Source: Pyrofollis japonicus (GTDB lineage: Archaea > Thermoproteota > Thermoprotei_A > Sulfolobales > Pyrodictiaceae). From it: DNA of 64,000 nucleotides. Positions 63,893 through 64,000 of this stretch are shown one piece after another; positions within the stretch are counted from its first letter, which is position 1; each line of letters opens with the position of its first letter. A program made the position numbers and the translations under genes. The notes beneath the pieces are model-generated. The model was not told the DNA's origin. It did no database searches and saw nothing but the letters and a program-made list of their open reading frames with translations. The stretch lies in assembly GCF_033097485.1 (NCBI RefSeq), contig NZ_AP028634.1:1231126-1295125 (forward strand), read 5' to 3'.

Positions 63893-64000
63893 CGGAGCCC
63901 CTGCTACGGGTAGAGAATCTTCACACAGGGTACGGGAGAATACCAGTACTTTGGGATGTCTCGCTGAGCGTGGAGAAAGGAACGATAACAGCACTAATCG
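63889..64000 (+). CDS. livF: Branched-chain amino acid ABC transporter ATP-binding protein (LivF), N-terminal part
   Basis: An ATG overlapping the livG stop (ATGA) opens a frame that continues beyond the window. The 37 visible codons read LLRVENLHTGYGRIPVLWDVSLSVEKG, the typical LivF lead before Walker A. Only the N terminus is seen, so this is a partial gene. Confidence 0.85.
   Translation, partial: MTEPLLRVENLHTGYGRIPVLWDVSLSVEKGTITALI

Overview
The window reads as the chromosome of a hyperthermophilic crenarchaeon, most likely of the Desulfurococcales and plausibly of the Pyrodictiaceae (Pyrodictium, Hyperthermus, Pyrolobus). The evidence is an ESCRT-type division ATPase (CdvC), a histidine operon in the order hisC-G-A-B-F-D-E-H-I that is known from Sulfolobus, TATA-like boxes close to starts, frequent GTG and TTG starts with GGTG-type ribosome binding sites, and a tRNA gene with an encoded CCA. 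The genus is inferred.

Layout. 0-12 kb: drug/metabolite transporter, a FtsX-type ABC exporter whose permease carries a C-terminal frameshift, a decayed DNA glycosylase, a HEPN/nucleotidyltransferase pair, a radical SAM enzyme, a glycosyltransferase, an ABC-2 exporter and an aldo/keto reductase. 12-17.3 kb: a small island of toxin-antitoxin and methyltransferase genes, most of them broken (TumE-like toxin, two methyltransferases, VapC-like PIN toxin). 17.4-31 kb: a large surface protein, cdvC, a radical SAM-like protein lacking a full cluster motif, an SDR, an M42 peptidase, a 2-hydroxyacid dehydrogenase, a PadR-controlled DrrAB-type exporter, a dihydropteroate synthase-family protein and a methyltransferase.

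31-41 kb is an acetate-type module: DUF4212 small subunit, sodium/solute symporter, a cNMP/CBS/DUF294 signalling protein and a DnaQ-like exonuclease in one minus-strand operon, followed by a LysE transporter, an amidohydrolase, a Pat-like GNAT acetyltransferase and, divergently, AMP-forming acetyl-CoA synthetase. This arrangement resembles bacterial acetate uptake clusters. 41.9-43.0 kb has no credible gene and is a roughly 1 kb imperfect inverted repeat with a 54-base AT-rich centre. It is the most striking unexplained structure here and could be a replication origin or a large structured RNA.

44.5-52 kb is the compact histidine operon. Its last gene fuses HisI to a phosphoribosyltransferase domain, and an HTH-phosphoribosyltransferase regulator is divergent from hisC. 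53-59 kb holds SfsA, a winged-helix regulator, a SixA-like phosphatase, an isoprenylcysteine methyltransferase-like protein, an EamA transporter and a SplB-like radical SAM protein. A tRNA-Arg(CCT) lies at 59.4 kb, and a branched-chain amino acid type ABC operon (livK-H-M-G-F, livF cut by the window edge) closes the window.

Most broken genes need one missing base to be restored, and they cluster in accessory loci while the biosynthetic operons are intact. This favours real gene decay, but sequencing error cannot be excluded from the sequence alone.
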